Positions 50,356 to 61,234 are shown, numbered from the stretch's first letter. The stretch is 64,000 nucleotides of DNA from Deinococcus taeanensis (GCF_020229735.1 NZ_CP083455.1:1453001-1517000); one strand, 5' to 3'. Translations and numbers: made by a program. The notes: generated by a model not told the origin, from the sequence alone.

Positions 50356-51696
50356 ATGCGAATCGTGATCGTGGGGGGCGTGGCCGCCGGAATGAGCGCC
50401 GCGAGCCGCGCCCGGCGCCTGAATCCGGACGCGCAGATCGTGGTGTTCGAGCGGGGTGAGACCATCAGTTACGGTGCGTGCGGTCTGCCGTACGTGATCA
50501 GCGGAGAGGTGGCCACCTTCGGGGACCTGATCGCCCGCACCCCCAGCCAGATGCGCGCCCGGGGCATCGGCGTCCGGCTGGGGCATGAGGTCACGGGAGT
50601 AGACCCGCGCGCCGCCACCATCACAGTCACGGACCACGGTTCCGGGCGGAGCACCACCGAACCCTACGACCGGCTGCTGCTGGCTACGGGGGTCTCCCCC
50701 GTCCGGCCCGACTGGGCCCGCACCCCTCTGGGCGGCGTGCACGTCCTGCGGGACATCCCGGACGGTGAGGCGCTCGACGCCAGCCTGCGCGGCGCCAGAC
50801 GCGCGTGCGTGATTGGCGGCGGGTACATTGGCCTGGAACTCGCCGAGGCGTTGCACGCCCGCGGCCTGAGTGTGGTGCTGCTGGAAAAAGGTCCGGAGGT
50901 GGCGGGGCGCATGCTGGACACCGGCCTCCAGGCGCAGGTGAGGGCTGAACTGGAACGTCACAGCGTGGATGTCCGCTGCGGGGTCACTGTTCAGGGGCTC
51001 ACCGGGCAGGACCGCGTGACCGGCGTGCAGACCGACCACGGCTTGGTGCGGGCCGACGTGGTGATCGTGGCTGTGGGCGTGAAACCCAACGTGACCCTTG
51101 CCCAGGCCGCCGGCGCGCGCCTCGGGAAGAGCGGCGCGGTCGCCGTGAACGCCCGGCAGGAAACCAGCGTTCCCAGCGTGTACAGCGCCGGGGACAACAC
51201 CGAGACGGTACACCGTGTCACGCGCCGCCGCGTCCACATTCCGCTTGGCCTCACCGCCAACCGGATGGGCCGCATCGCCGGCGTGAACATGGCCGGCGGT
51301 GACGCGCGCTTTCCTGGCGTGGTGGGCACCGGCATCTTCCGGACCTTCGGGCTGGGCGTGGCCCGCACCGGCCTCACCCAGGCCGACGCGGACGCCCTGG
51401 GCCTCAATGCACTCAGCGTGGATGTCACGAGCACCGACCACGCCGGGTACCACCGCAGCAGCCGCCCCATTCACGTGCGCCTGACCGGTGAACGCGGCAC
51501 CGGGCGGCTGCTGGGCGCGCAGTTGCTCGGGCATAATCCGCTGAGTGTCAAACGGGTGGACGTGGTGGCGGCCCTTCTGGGTGAGCGGGCCACCGCTCAG
51601 GACCTGTTCGACGCGGACCTCGCCTATGCCCCTCCGTTCAGCAGCGTGTGGGACGTTCTGCTGGTCGCCGCCGACCGCCTTCACCGCGAGCTGTAG
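50356..51696 (+). CDS. CoA-disulfide reductase/NADH-oxidase-like flavoprotein, 446 aa
   Basis: FAD and NAD(P)H enzyme of the class with one redox cysteine: IVIVGGVAAGMSAASRARR (FAD), SYGACGLPYVISGE (active-site Cys), CVIGGGYIGLELAEAL (NADPH fold), VYSAGDNTET (FAD) and the dimerisation domain (from about 320). Reduces CoA disulfides or oxygen/persulfides in relatives. Fits a redox-resilient organism. Length 446 aa is normal. Confidence 0.9.
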   Translation: MRIVIVGGVAAGMSAASRARRLNPDAQIVVFERGETISYGACGLPYVISGEVATFGDLIARTPSQMRARGIGVRLGHEVTGVDPRAATITVTDHGSGRSTTEPYDRLLLATGVSPVRPDWARTPLGGVHVLRDIPDGEALDASLRGARRACVIGGGYIGLELAEALHARGLSVVLLEKGPEVAGRMLDTGLQAQVRAELERHSVDVRCGVTVQGLTGQDRVTGVQTDHGLVRADVVIVAVGVKPNVTLAQAAGARLGKSGAVAVNARQETSVPSVYSAGDNTETVHRVTRRRVHIPLGLTANRMGRIAGVNMAGGDARFPGVVGTGIFRTFGLGVARTGLTQADADALGLNALSVDVTSTDHAGYHRSSRPIHVRLTGERGTGRLLGAQLLGHNPLSVKRVDVVAALLGERATAQDLFDADLAYAPPFSSVWDVLLVAADRLHREL

Positions 51697-51877
51697 AGGC
51701 CTCGGCAGCAGGTACAGCGGTTTCAGCCGGGAGGGATGTAACCGGACGGACCACCCCGCGCACCCCACCCGTGCTGCCCGCACGTGAACGTCGTCAGTGT
51801 CAAAGGATGATGGGGCTCCAGACGAGCACGTCCAGCTGCTTGAACCCAACTGCGCCGCCGCGTGGAGCCTCAACCCT

Positions 51878-52288
51878 TCAGCCCATGAGGGCCAGAAGCG
51901 ACAATCCGCCCAGGGCGAGGCACAGGGGTGAGTACAGCCACCGGTTGAGGCGGTCGAAGTCCTGACCAGGGTGACGCGGCAGCACGTAGCCTGCTGCACC
52001 CCTGAGAAGAAACACGCCGGCCGCCGTGAAGGCCATGAAACGAATCACCGGGCTGGAAACGGCTGGCGCCGCGGCCAGCGTGAGAATGGCCGCGGCGCTC
52101 AGGAGGGCGGCCGCCACGGCGTAGCACGCGACGGGTGACGGCATCCGGTCCGTGCGGGGTCCGCCCACCACCTTCTGCGCAAGGTCCGGGACATTCCGTC
52201 CGGGCCAGGCGGCCCCACGGCCCCAGGCGACGTGCAGGGTCGCGAGCAGGCTCAGCACCACGGCCACCGGCCAGATCAGTCCTTCCAT
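51878..52288 (-). CDS. DUF3995-like four-helix membrane protein, 136 aa
   Basis: Four predicted membrane helices ([79 protein letters not shown]) and the LHVAWG / FDRLNRWLYSPLC features of DUF3995. Function unknown. The ATG at 52288 is preferred: CACACT lies 7 nt before it, and sequence from 52393 is GC-rich shadow. Divergent from the reductase gene by 180 bp. Confidence 0.75.
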   Translation of the reverse strand: MEGLIWPVAVVLSLLATLHVAWGRGAAWPGRNVPDLAQKVVGGPRTDRMPSPVACYAVAAALLSAAAILTLAAAPAVSSPVIRFMAFTAAGVFLLRGAAGYVLPRHPGQDFDRLNRWLYSPLCLALGGLSLLALMG

Positions 52289-52401
52289 ACCAGCCAGTGT
52301 GCTCTGTTTCCCAAGGAAAGCAACCGCAATTGCCGCAAGACACCCAGGGCCGCGCAGCCCTGAGACCGGTGACCAGACGGTCACCAGCCTCACCGGGCAG
52401 G

Positions 52402-54030
52402 TCAGACGCGCACGAGGTACGCGCTGTCAATGACGTCGAGGTCGCGGATCGCCTGCAACTGTTCCGGGCTCAGGCTGTCGTCCAGCGTCAGGGTGAACAG
52501 CGCCTGTCCGCCTTTTTCGGCCCGTCCGAGCGCCATCCCGGCAATGTTGATGCCCCAGGTGCCCAGCAGGTTGCTGAGTTTGGCAACCGCGCCCGGCTTG
52601 TCCTGGTTGCTGGCAATCAGGATGAAACCCACAGGTTCCAGTTCCACCCGGTAGTCGCGCAGGCGGGTCAGGCGGGGGCTGCGGCCGAAGACGGTGCCGC
52701 CCACGGTGCGCGTGCGTTCCTTCTCGCCCTGCCCGCCGCTCGTGACTTTGACAATGACTTCCGTCTGGTAGTCGGGGCTGGTCTGCTCCTCGCGCACGGC
52801 CAGGTTCACGCCGCGTTCTTTGGCCAGGGCGCGGGCGTTGATCATGTTCGGGGTTTCGTCGGTGCGGCCCGACAGGTACCCCACCAGCACACTCGTGACG
52901 ACCGGCGCGGGATCCGCCGGGAATTCACCGCGGAACGTGACCTCCACGTCGTGCGCGCCGGGCAGCAGCTGCGCGAGAATCCGGCCGAGTTTCTCACCCA
53001 GGGTCAGGTGACCGCCCAGCGCTTCCATGGTCTTGGCGTCCAGGGCCGGAGCGTTCACGGCCCCCTTGCTGACGTCACCTTTCAGTGCGTCGAGCACGCG
53101 GGAGACGATTTCGGCCCCCACGCGCTCCTGCGCCTCGAAGGTGTTGGCCCCCAGGTGCGCCGTGATGCCGAGGTTCGGAGCGCCAAGGAAGATGTGCTCC
53201 GGCGCCGGCGGTTCATCCACGAAGACGTCCACTCCGGCGGCGAACAGGTGACCGCTGTGCAGGGCGTCCACGAGGGCCTGCTCATCGATGATGCCGCCGC
53301 GGGCGGCATTCACGGCAATCGCCCCTTTCTTCATGCGGGCCAGCTGCGGCGCGCCGATCATCCCGCGCGTCTCGTCGGTCAGCGGGGTGTGCACCGTGAT
53401 GGCGTCCACCCGCTCCAGAAGGTCATCGAGGGTCTCAGCGCGGGTCACGCCGAGCCGCTCGAACTTGCTTTCCGGGACGTACGGGTCGAAAGCAATGACG
53501 TGCATGCGCAGTCCCTGCGCGCGGTCGGCGACGATGGACCCGATGCGGCCCAGGCCCACGATGCCCAGCGTCTTGTCCTTGAGTTCCAGGCCCAGGTACT
53601 TGCGGTCCCACTGACCGGCGCGGGTTTTGCTGTCGCTGCGGGTCAGGCCGCGCGCGGCGGCCATAAGGTGCATCACGGCCAGCTCCGCCGCAGAGACGTT
53701 GTTGCTTTCCGGGGCGTTCAGGACCAGCAGGCCGCGCAGACTGGCGTAATCCAGGTCGATGTTGTCCACGCCCACGCCACCACGCCCGATGACTTTCAGG
53801 CGCGGGCCGGCCGCGTCAATCAGTTCGCGGTCGACCTTCGTGCGGCTGCGTGTGATCAGCGCGTCGTACTCCGGCAGGCGGCGCAGCGTCTCGGCGCGGT
53901 CCATGTTGCCCTGGTAGTCGATCTGGAAACCGGCGTGGTTCAGGTCGCCGGGGTTCATCTCGTCGCAGATCAGGACGCGCAGCGGCGCCGCGTGGTCCTG
54001 ATCTGCCTGGGTGGGGGCGGTGGCGGTCAT
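52402..54030 (-). CDS. serA: D-3-phosphoglycerate dehydrogenase, 542 aa
   Basis: First enzyme of serine synthesis from glycolysis. Type with substrate, NAD-binding, intervening (ASB) and C-terminal ACT domains. GLGRIGSIVADRAQGL (NAD fold), VHTPLTDETRGMI, NAARGGIIDE (catalytic Arg), DVFVDEPPAPEH and ITAHLGANT (His). ACT domain from about 460 (ILIASNQDKPGAVAKLSNLLG) suggests serine feedback. The ATG at 54030 has TACCCT 6 nt upstream, so the longer frame to 54192 is rejected. Confidence 0.95.
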   Translation of the reverse strand: MTATAPTQADQDHAAPLRVLICDEMNPGDLNHAGFQIDYQGNMDRAETLRRLPEYDALITRSRTKVDRELIDAAGPRLKVIGRGGVGVDNIDLDYASLRGLLVLNAPESNNVSAAELAVMHLMAAARGLTRSDSKTRAGQWDRKYLGLELKDKTLGIVGLGRIGSIVADRAQGLRMHVIAFDPYVPESKFERLGVTRAETLDDLLERVDAITVHTPLTDETRGMIGAPQLARMKKGAIAVNAARGGIIDEQALVDALHSGHLFAAGVDVFVDEPPAPEHIFLGAPNLGITAHLGANTFEAQERVGAEIVSRVLDALKGDVSKGAVNAPALDAKTMEALGGHLTLGEKLGRILAQLLPGAHDVEVTFRGEFPADPAPVVTSVLVGYLSGRTDETPNMINARALAKERGVNLAVREEQTSPDYQTEVIVKVTSGGQGEKERTRTVGGTVFGRSPRLTRLRDYRVELEPVGFILIASNQDKPGAVAKLSNLLGTWGINIAGMALGRAEKGGQALFTLTLDDSLSPEQLQAIRDLDVIDSAYLVRV

Positions 54031-54036
54031 GCTCAG

Positions 54037-54042
54037 AGGGTA
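54037..54042 (-). promoter_or_regulatory. -10 box (leaderless) of serA
   Basis: TACCCT on the minus strand, 6 nt before the ATG at 54030. Confidence 0.5.
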
Positions 54043-54927
54043 CGCGCCGCGCCGCGCACCGGGGCGTGGTTTGGCTAGGGGGACGCCCGGCCACTCGGAA
54101 GACCGGGCCGGAGCAACCCAGTGAGCCGGGCAGGAGAAGGTTGCGACCTTCCTCCAGCGCTTAACCCCGTCGCAGGGGTGCGGGCTCTTCACCGGGGGAG
54201 TTCAGGGCCCCCGCAGGAACGCCACGCTGGGGGTGAGGAGGGGCATGCGGCGAAACGGAGCACCGTTCGGCCTGCTGCGGCGCGCGGTCCTGCACCCAGC
54301 GGGTGCGGAAGCGGAGTGGGAGGCGGGAACAGGCCAGTCTGACCCCCCTCTGAAAACCGGAGGGGCACGTGGGAGGCCTGGCGTGTCGGCCTGCTCGTCC
54401 CCGTGCGGACCTGCGCCGCTGGCCCGCGGCGCTCTGTTCAGCAGTCCCGGGCAGACCAGGGGGATCCAGCACGTACCTCTTCATGGTGCGTCTGCTGACA
54501 CTCGGCGGGGGGCACATGAATCCCCAGGTTGGGCTGAGTCTGGCGGTCGTTCCCGGAAGTGACGGGGGATCGCCCGCGGTGAATCAGAACTCAAGCTCGT
54601 CCGGACCGTTCGAGTGGAGGCAGGAGCAGCCAGGGTGGCAGTGGGGCGGAATCGACCTCTCTGCACGACGTGCACGGCTGTAGAAAAAGGCCAGCCAAGG
54701 CTTTCTCCCGTGTGGCTGGGAGGTCCCGGGCAGGTCCTGAAACCGGCTGGTGTTCCCGGGTTTCGCGCTGGGCCTTGCAGACGGAGCTCCGTTCTGCTGT
54801 GCCTGGTGTGCCGGTGTCTGAGGTCAGGGTGCTCCTGTCGTTTCCGGTGGGGCGTTCTGGCGTGGGGAGGGGCCGCCGCCGGAGAGGCCGCGGCAGATGA
54901 AGTGGTCTTGTGAGTCGGTGGGAGGGA
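54043..54927. other. 885-bp region without a recognised gene
   Basis: Between serA and mntH, both divergently transcribed. Open frames at 54161-54517 (minus) and 54369-54683 and 54614-54913 (plus) have low third-position G/C and protein-unlike composition. Small hairpins occur, for example 54345-54365. The length is unusual here; it could hold a non-coding RNA, a decayed gene or long regulatory DNA. I recognise no tRNA, SRP RNA, RNase P or tmRNA hallmark. Confidence 0.5.
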
Positions 54928-54957
54928 TGGACAATGATTTTTAGGTGTGCCTAATAT
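54928..54957 (+). promoter_or_regulatory. mntH promoter with DtxR/MntR-type operator
   Basis: TGGACA (54928-54933), 18-nt spacer, TAATAT (54952-54957), then 6 nt to the ATG at 54964. Over the spacer and -10 lies the dyad TTAGG-TGTG-CCTAA (54941-54954), very like DtxR/IdeR/MntR-family boxes. Confidence 0.65.
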
Positions 54958-54963
54958 AGGGTT

Positions 54964-56280
<1,317 letters not shown>

Positions 56281-56399
56281 AGTCCGTCCCACACGCTGCC
56301 AGCCCCCTGCATCTGTGGGGGGTTCGGCCGTTCAGTCGGGCCGGGCTTCACGTTCACAACCAGCTCCGGCCTGCAAGAACAGTGGCAGAGTTCCCCGTC

Positions 56400-56405
56400 T
56401 ACAGT
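56400..56405 (+). promoter_or_regulatory. -10 box of the signalling unit
   Basis: TACAGT, 6 nt before the mini-ORF ATG at 56412. Confidence 0.5.
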
Positions 56406-56411
56406 GCAGGC

Positions 56412-56456
56412 ATGATCAGCGTCTCTACCCAGCGGAGGTCCCTGTGGCCCGCCTGA
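56412..56456 (+). CDS. putative leaderless leader peptide, 14 aa
   Basis: Reads MISVSTQRRSLWPA then stop. ATG is 6 nt after TACAGT. The mini-ORF contains the GGAGG that serves the response regulator and extends 13 nt past that gene's GTG at 56444. Same layout as at potA and marR. Confidence 0.5.
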   Translation: MISVSTQRRSLWPA

Positions 56457-57859
56457 GCCAGCAACAGACCAGCAGTGGCCACACCGTGATGGTCGTGGAC
56501 GATGACGGCGAATTACGCGGCACGGTCGCGCGGCTCCTGCGCAGCTGTGGGCACACGGTCCTGACGGCCGCCGACGGTGAGGAGGCGCTGCAGCTCGTGG
56601 CCGCGCATGACGTTCACCTGATGCTCCTGGACTACTTCATGGTCGGCATGACCGGCGAGGACGTTGTGCGGGAACTGCGCCTTCGTGGTCACGAACTGCA
56701 GGTGGTGCTACAGACCGGGTACGCCTCTGAGCGCCCCCCGCGCGACATGCTGCGGGACCTGGACATCCAGGGTTATCACGACAAGTCCGAAGGACCGGAC
56801 AAGCTGCTCGTCTGGGTGGACGCCGCCCTGAAGGCGCACCGGCACGTGCGGGCCATCATGGCCTCGCGAGACGGCCTGAATCACATCCTGCAGGCGGCGC
56901 CGCAACTGCACCGCCTGCAGTCCCTGGATGACCTGCTGCGCGGCATCCTGCTGCAACTTCAGGGCATCCTGGGCTTTTCTGGCGCGTGCGTGGCTGTCCT
57001 GCCCGGCTCGTCCACCGGTAGCGGACTGGTGGCGGTGCCCGGCGCGCAGGTGTTCGAGGTGCGGGTCGCCACCGGCCGGTTTGAGGGCCGCGCGTGGCCG
57101 GACCTGGACACGGCGGAGCGCAACGCCATCATCGGGGCCGCCCACAGTGGCCGGCCCGCCCGGACGCCTCTCACGGCGCTGCCCCTGCAGGCCGGGGAAC
57201 GGAACGTGGGCGTCGTGCTGGTGGAACTGGACCCCCAGGCGGCCGCCGATGCGGACCTCACGCTGCTGGAAGTGTTTGCCGCTCAGGCCGCCGTGGCGAT
57301 CCAGAACGTGCAGCTGTTTGAACTGGCCACCACCGATGACCTGACCGGCCTGATGAACCGCCGCGCCTGGACCGGCCGGCTGGAGGAGACGCTGCAGCTG
57401 GGTGCCCGGCACGGCCACCCGACCAGCGTGATGCTGATCGACGTGGATCACTTCAAGTCCGTGAATGACACCTATGGACACCTGGCGGGCGACGCGCTGC
57501 TGCGCGCGCTGGGCGCCACGCTGCGCGACCATGTCCGCGCGACCGATCTGGCCGGCCGCTACGGCGGAGAGGAACTCGCGGTGCTGCTGCCTCACACGGA
57601 GCCCGCCGGGGCGCGGATACTGGCGGAGCGCCTGCGCGAACGCATCGCCGCGCTGGCCCTGGACTGGAACGGCCAGCATGTGCAGGTGACCGCCAGCGTG
57701 GGCCTGGCGACCGACCTGGGCGGCGCGCACAGCGTGCCGACCAGCGCGGCGCTGCTGGCCCGCGCCGACAGTGCCCTGTACGCCGCCAAGGCCGCAGGCC
57801 GCAACCGCGTGCTGGAAGCCGCCGGGCCGGCCCTGTCACTGGCGGGCGCGGAGGGCTGA
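56444..57859 (+). CDS. response regulator: receiver-GAF-GGDEF diguanylate cyclase, 471 aa
   Basis: Receiver domain (about 12-130): phospho-acceptor Asp63 in LLDYFM, acidic Asp19/Asp20, Lys in GYHDKSEG. Central GAF-like domain (about 150-305), GGDEF domain (about 310-465) with DDLTGLMNRRAW and active site GGEEL near 374-378, so probably an active cyclase. GTG at 56444 has GGAGG 5 nt upstream; the longer frame to 56315 is not supported. The kinase gene follows 2 nt after the stop. Confidence 0.92.
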   Translation: MARLSQQQTSSGHTVMVVDDDGELRGTVARLLRSCGHTVLTAADGEEALQLVAAHDVHLMLLDYFMVGMTGEDVVRELRLRGHELQVVLQTGYASERPPRDMLRDLDIQGYHDKSEGPDKLLVWVDAALKAHRHVRAIMASRDGLNHILQAAPQLHRLQSLDDLLRGILLQLQGILGFSGACVAVLPGSSTGSGLVAVPGAQVFEVRVATGRFEGRAWPDLDTAERNAIIGAAHSGRPARTPLTALPLQAGERNVGVVLVELDPQAAADADLTLLEVFAAQAAVAIQNVQLFELATTDDLTGLMNRRAWTGRLEETLQLGARHGHPTSVMLIDVDHFKSVNDTYGHLAGDALLRALGATLRDHVRATDLAGRYGGEELAVLLPHTEPAGARILAERLRERIAALALDWNGQHVQVTASVGLATDLGGAHSVPTSAALLARADSALYAAKAAGRNRVLEAAGPALSLAGAEG

Positions 57860-57861
57860 AC

Positions 57862-60168
57862 GTGAACGCTCAACCCGTCCTCCTTGAGGAGCAGATGATT
57901 CTGGCGCGACTGGCGGCGCTGGTGCAGGGTGTGGTGTGGCAGGCCGACCCGCGCACGCGCCGGGCGACGTTCGTGTCCGAGTGGCTGACACCCATGCTGG
58001 GGTTCACGCCGCAGGCGTGGCTGTCCACGCCGGGCCTGTGGGCGTCGCGGCTGCACCCGGACGACCGCGACCGGGTGATGGCGGCGCACGAGCGCAGCAT
58101 GACGACCGGCGAGCCTCTCGCGCTGGAGTACCGGTTCCTGGCGGCAGACGGGCGCGAGGTGTGGCTGCGCGACCTGGTGACGCCCATCATGGAAGGCGGG
58201 CGCCTCGCGTCGCTGGGCGGCGTCATGCTGGACGTCACCGCGCAGCGCCAGAGCGAGGAGGCGCTGCGCGCCGCGCGCGACCGGTTCGAGAAGGTCTTTC
58301 AGACCAGCCCGCTGGGCATGGCGCTGCTGCATGCAGAAAGTGGCGCGGTCCTGAACGCCAACCCGGCCTTCATGGCCCTGACCGGAACCCCCCAGGGCAC
58401 GCTGGAAGGCAGCGGAAGCCTGTACTGCGGCGCGGTGTGGCCCGATCCCGCGCAGGCCGAGGCGCTGCGCAGCGCAGTGCAGGCCGGGCAGGGCGTGCGT
58501 GACCTCCCGGTTCAGTGGCGCGGCGCCAGCGAGGTGCGGGACGTGCGCCTGTCCACGGAGGTTCTTGACGCGGCGAGCGGCACGGCGCTGCTGATGGTGC
58601 AGGATGAAACCGAGCGGGTGCAGGCCGAGGCGCGCCTGCGGGCCAGTGAGAGCCGTTTCCGGGCGCTGGTGCAGCACAGCAGTGACCTGCTCACCGTGGT
58701 CAGCCCGGTCGGGGCGCTGCTGTACGCGAGTCCCGCGATGCGCGAGGTGCTGGGCCACGACGATGAGGCCGTCCTGGGTGAAAACGTCCTGAATCACATG
58801 CACCCGGACGAGCACGACGCGATCCGCGCGGCGTTCTCACGGGCGGTGTTCGGCGGGGCGGGCGCCACGGCGCGCCTCACCAGCCGCTTCCGGCGGCAGG
58901 ACGGCGAGTACCGCTGGCTGGAATGGGTGGCCACCAACCGGCAGGATGACCCGCACGTGCGCGGCATGGTCATGAACTCCCGGGACGTCACGGAACGCGT
59001 GCAGTCCGAACAGGCCCTTCAGGAGGGCCGCGAGACCTTCCAGGGGCTGTTCGAGGCGTCACCGGACGGGGTGCTGCTGGTGGACTTCGCAGGAACGATG
59101 CCGATCGTGCAGTGCAATGAGGTGGCGGCCCGCATGCGGGGGTACACGCGCGAGGAACTGCTCGGTATGAGCACGTACGCGTCGCTGCCCAACGGGCAGG
59201 AGCTGCTCGCGGACCCGGCCGGGGACGAGGCCTTCCGCGCGCGCGTGCGGGAGAACGGCAAGTTGCGCTTCGAGGCCGAGCACCTGCGCAAGGACGGCAG
59301 CGTCTACCCGGTCGAGATCAACCTCGCACTGTTGACGCAGGGCGGGCGGGAACTGCTGCTGTGCGTCGAGCGGGACATCACGGAGCGCCGCGCGGCCGAG
59401 GAGGCCCTGAAGAGCAGTCAGGCGCAGCTGATCGCCACCGAGAAGCTCGCAGGCCTGGGCCGGCTCACGGCCGGGCTCGCGCACGAGATCAACACGCCCC
59501 TGGCGGCCACCCTGAACGAACTGCATGAAGCCACCCGGCTGGTGCAGGAGTACCACGATTCCGTGGGTCACGCGGACGTCACCGACGCGGACCACCGCGA
59601 GATCGCGCGGGAGCTGGGCGGAGTGGTGGAGGCCGCGCAGCGGAACCTCACGCGGATCGGCGATTTCATCCGCAAGATCCGCGGGCACACGCGCGACACG
59701 GTCACGGAGCGGCGCGTCTTCGATGCGGCCGCCGGGGTGGAGGACACGCTGACCATGCTGGCGCACGAGGCGCGGGCGGCGCGGGTGAACCTCATGTTCG
59801 AGCAGCCGCGTGACGCCGTGCTGCTGCGCGGTGAACCGGGGCGCCTGACGCAGGTGGTCACGAATCTGGTCGTGAACGCCATTCACGCCAGCCCGCCCGG
59901 CGCGGACGTCACGGTGCGCTTCGGTCAGCGCGGCGCCGTGCGGACCCTGGAGGTCGAGGACACCGGCAGCGGCATTCCGGAAGGAGTCGTGGGCCGCATC
60001 TTCGAGCCGATGTTCACCACCAAGCCGGTCGGGCAGGGCACCGGGCTGGGACTGTCCATCATTCATGACATCGTCACCGGGCATTTCGGCGGGGAGATTA
60101 CCGTGAACACCCAGGTGGGTCAGGGCACCATCTTCACCGTCACGTTCCCGGAGGGCGCCGGGCCGTAA
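57862..60168 (+). CDS. multi-PAS sensor histidine kinase, 768 aa
   Basis: Soluble kinase with no membrane helix: four PAS domains (about 15-125, 135-250, 260-385, 395-510, each ending in a PAC-like DVTAQR/DETERV/DVTERV/DITERR). HisKA with [14 protein letters not shown] (His541), HATPase with [19 protein letters not shown] and [12 protein letters not shown]. Likely partner of the adjacent response regulator. GTG start 2 nt downstream of its stop, coupled by proximity. Input signal unknown, probably cytoplasmic. Confidence 0.93.
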   Translation: MNAQPVLLEEQMILARLAALVQGVVWQADPRTRRATFVSEWLTPMLGFTPQAWLSTPGLWASRLHPDDRDRVMAAHERSMTTGEPLALEYRFLAADGREVWLRDLVTPIMEGGRLASLGGVMLDVTAQRQSEEALRAARDRFEKVFQTSPLGMALLHAESGAVLNANPAFMALTGTPQGTLEGSGSLYCGAVWPDPAQAEALRSAVQAGQGVRDLPVQWRGASEVRDVRLSTEVLDAASGTALLMVQDETERVQAEARLRASESRFRALVQHSSDLLTVVSPVGALLYASPAMREVLGHDDEAVLGENVLNHMHPDEHDAIRAAFSRAVFGGAGATARLTSRFRRQDGEYRWLEWVATNRQDDPHVRGMVMNSRDVTERVQSEQALQEGRETFQGLFEASPDGVLLVDFAGTMPIVQCNEVAARMRGYTREELLGMSTYASLPNGQELLADPAGDEAFRARVRENGKLRFEAEHLRKDGSVYPVEINLALLTQGGRELLLCVERDITERRAAEEALKSSQAQLIATEKLAGLGRLTAGLAHEINTPLAATLNELHEATRLVQEYHDSVGHADVTDADHREIARELGGVVEAAQRNLTRIGDFIRKIRGHTRDTVTERRVFDAAAGVEDTLTMLAHEARAARVNLMFEQPRDAVLLRGEPGRLTQVVTNLVVNAIHASPPGADVTVRFGQRGAVRTLEVEDTGSGIPEGVVGRIFEPMFTTKPVGQGTGLGLSIIHDIVTGHFGGEITVNTQVGQGTIFTVTFPEGAGP

Positions 60169-60180
60169 GCCCGGGGCGGC

Positions 60181-60801
60181 CTACAAGGAGGGAGCCAGCG
60201 CCAGTGCCGCCTGCAGTTGCGCGCGGTAGGTGGCGGCACTCACCTCCTGCACGCCCAGCGTGGCGAGGTGCGGGTTCTGGATCTGCGCGTCGAGCAGCGT
60301 GAAGCCGCGCGCGTGCAGGTGGCCGGCCAGTCCGATCAGCGCCGCCTTGCTGCCGTTGGTGAGGCGGTGGAATTTGCTCTCCGCGATGAACGCGCCGCCC
60401 AGCGTCAGGCCCAGCACCCCGCCGGCCAGTTCGCCGTTCCGCCAGGCCTCGAACGAGTGGGCCAGTCCCGTGCCGTGCAGGTGGTGGTACAGCGCGGCAA
60501 GTTCGTCACTGATCCACTCGCCGTCCCGGGGTGGGCTGCCGGGAAGCCGACCGCGGCAGCCCTGCACGACCTCGTCAAAGGCGACGTTCACGCTGAGCTG
60601 AAAGTGCTTCAGGTCGCGGCGCAGCCGCCGGGGCACGTGCAGGCCCTGCGCTTCTGTAAGGGGCACCAGGGCGCGCCTCTCGACGCTGTAGAACTGCACG
60701 CCGTCCCCGTTGTCCATCAGGAAAGCGCCCTGCGCGTAGGCGCGCGCCACCTGCCGGGTCAGGGGGTCGCGGTGGGTCAGGAAGGTGTGGGCGCCGGGCA
60801 C
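60181..60801 (-). CDS. aat: leucyl/phenylalanyl-tRNA-protein transferase, 206 aa
   Basis: Attaches Leu or Phe from charged tRNA to N-terminal Lys/Arg as an N-end-rule tag. Conserved ARAYAQGAFLMDNGDGVQFYSVERRALVPL (usual GFFPM motif modified), SFEAWRNGELAGGVLGLTLGGAFIAESKFH and TLLDAQIQNPHLATLG. GTG at 60801 lies one base past the thioesterase stop. Tight spacing suggests a two-gene operon. Confidence 0.92.
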   Translation of the reverse strand: MPGAHTFLTHRDPLTRQVARAYAQGAFLMDNGDGVQFYSVERRALVPLTEAQGLHVPRRLRRDLKHFQLSVNVAFDEVVQGCRGRLPGSPPRDGEWISDELAALYHHLHGTGLAHSFEAWRNGELAGGVLGLTLGGAFIAESKFHRLTNGSKAALIGLAGHLHARGFTLLDAQIQNPHLATLGVQEVSAATYRAQLQAALALAPSL

Positions 60802-60802
60802 G

Positions 60803-61228
60803 TCAGCGGGGGTACAGCACGGCCTGGGTGCAGCGGAACAGGGCCATGGGTTTGCCGCTGGGATCACGCACCTCGGCGTCCCAGACCTGCGTGGTGCGCC
60901 CGGCGTGCACCTTGCGCGCCTCACAGGTAACGGTTCCCTCCCGGGCGGTCCCGAGGTGGTTGCTCTTGAGTTCAATGGTCGTGAAGCCGCTGGCCGCGTC
61001 GGGCAGCAGCATGCGCGTGCCGTACCCGCAGGTGGTGTCGGCCAGGGCGATCACGCTTGCGGCGTGCAGGAAGCCGTTTGGGGCGAGCAGTTCGGGCCGG
61101 ACGGTCAGTTCGCTGCGCAGCAGGCCCGGCTCGGCGTGGGTGAACCGGATGCCGATCAGGCCGGGCAGGTGACCCTCACCCAGGGCGTTCAGGGTCTCCA
61201 CGGTCAGGGCGGGGGGCGCGTCAGGCAT
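60803..61228 (-). CDS. PaaI/YdiI-type hotdog thioesterase, 141 aa
   Basis: Hydrolyses acyl-CoA thioesters. Hotdog helix NGFLHAASVIALADTTCGYG with the expected catalytic Asp/His area, then IELKSNHLGTAREG and GRTTQVWDAEV. Similar to 1,4-dihydroxy-2-naphthoyl-CoA thioesterases; substrate not certain. First gene of the unit with aat. TAGGCT lies 6 nt before the ATG. Confidence 0.87.
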   Translation of the reverse strand: MPDAPPALTVETLNALGEGHLPGLIGIRFTHAEPGLLRSELTVRPELLAPNGFLHAASVIALADTTCGYGTRMLLPDAASGFTTIELKSNHLGTAREGTVTCEARKVHAGRTTQVWDAEVRDPSGKPMALFRCTQAVLYPR

Positions 61229-61234
61229 GGCGCC

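Noticed and set aside
54161..54517. 118-codon minus-strand open frame in the serA-mntH gap
   Set aside because: No start signal, low third-position G/C, Arg/Pro-rich random composition.
54369..54683. 104-codon plus-strand open frame with an ATG at 54483
   Set aside because: The upstream TACCTC lacks the final T of the -10 pattern and codon bias is weak; I cannot call it a gene.
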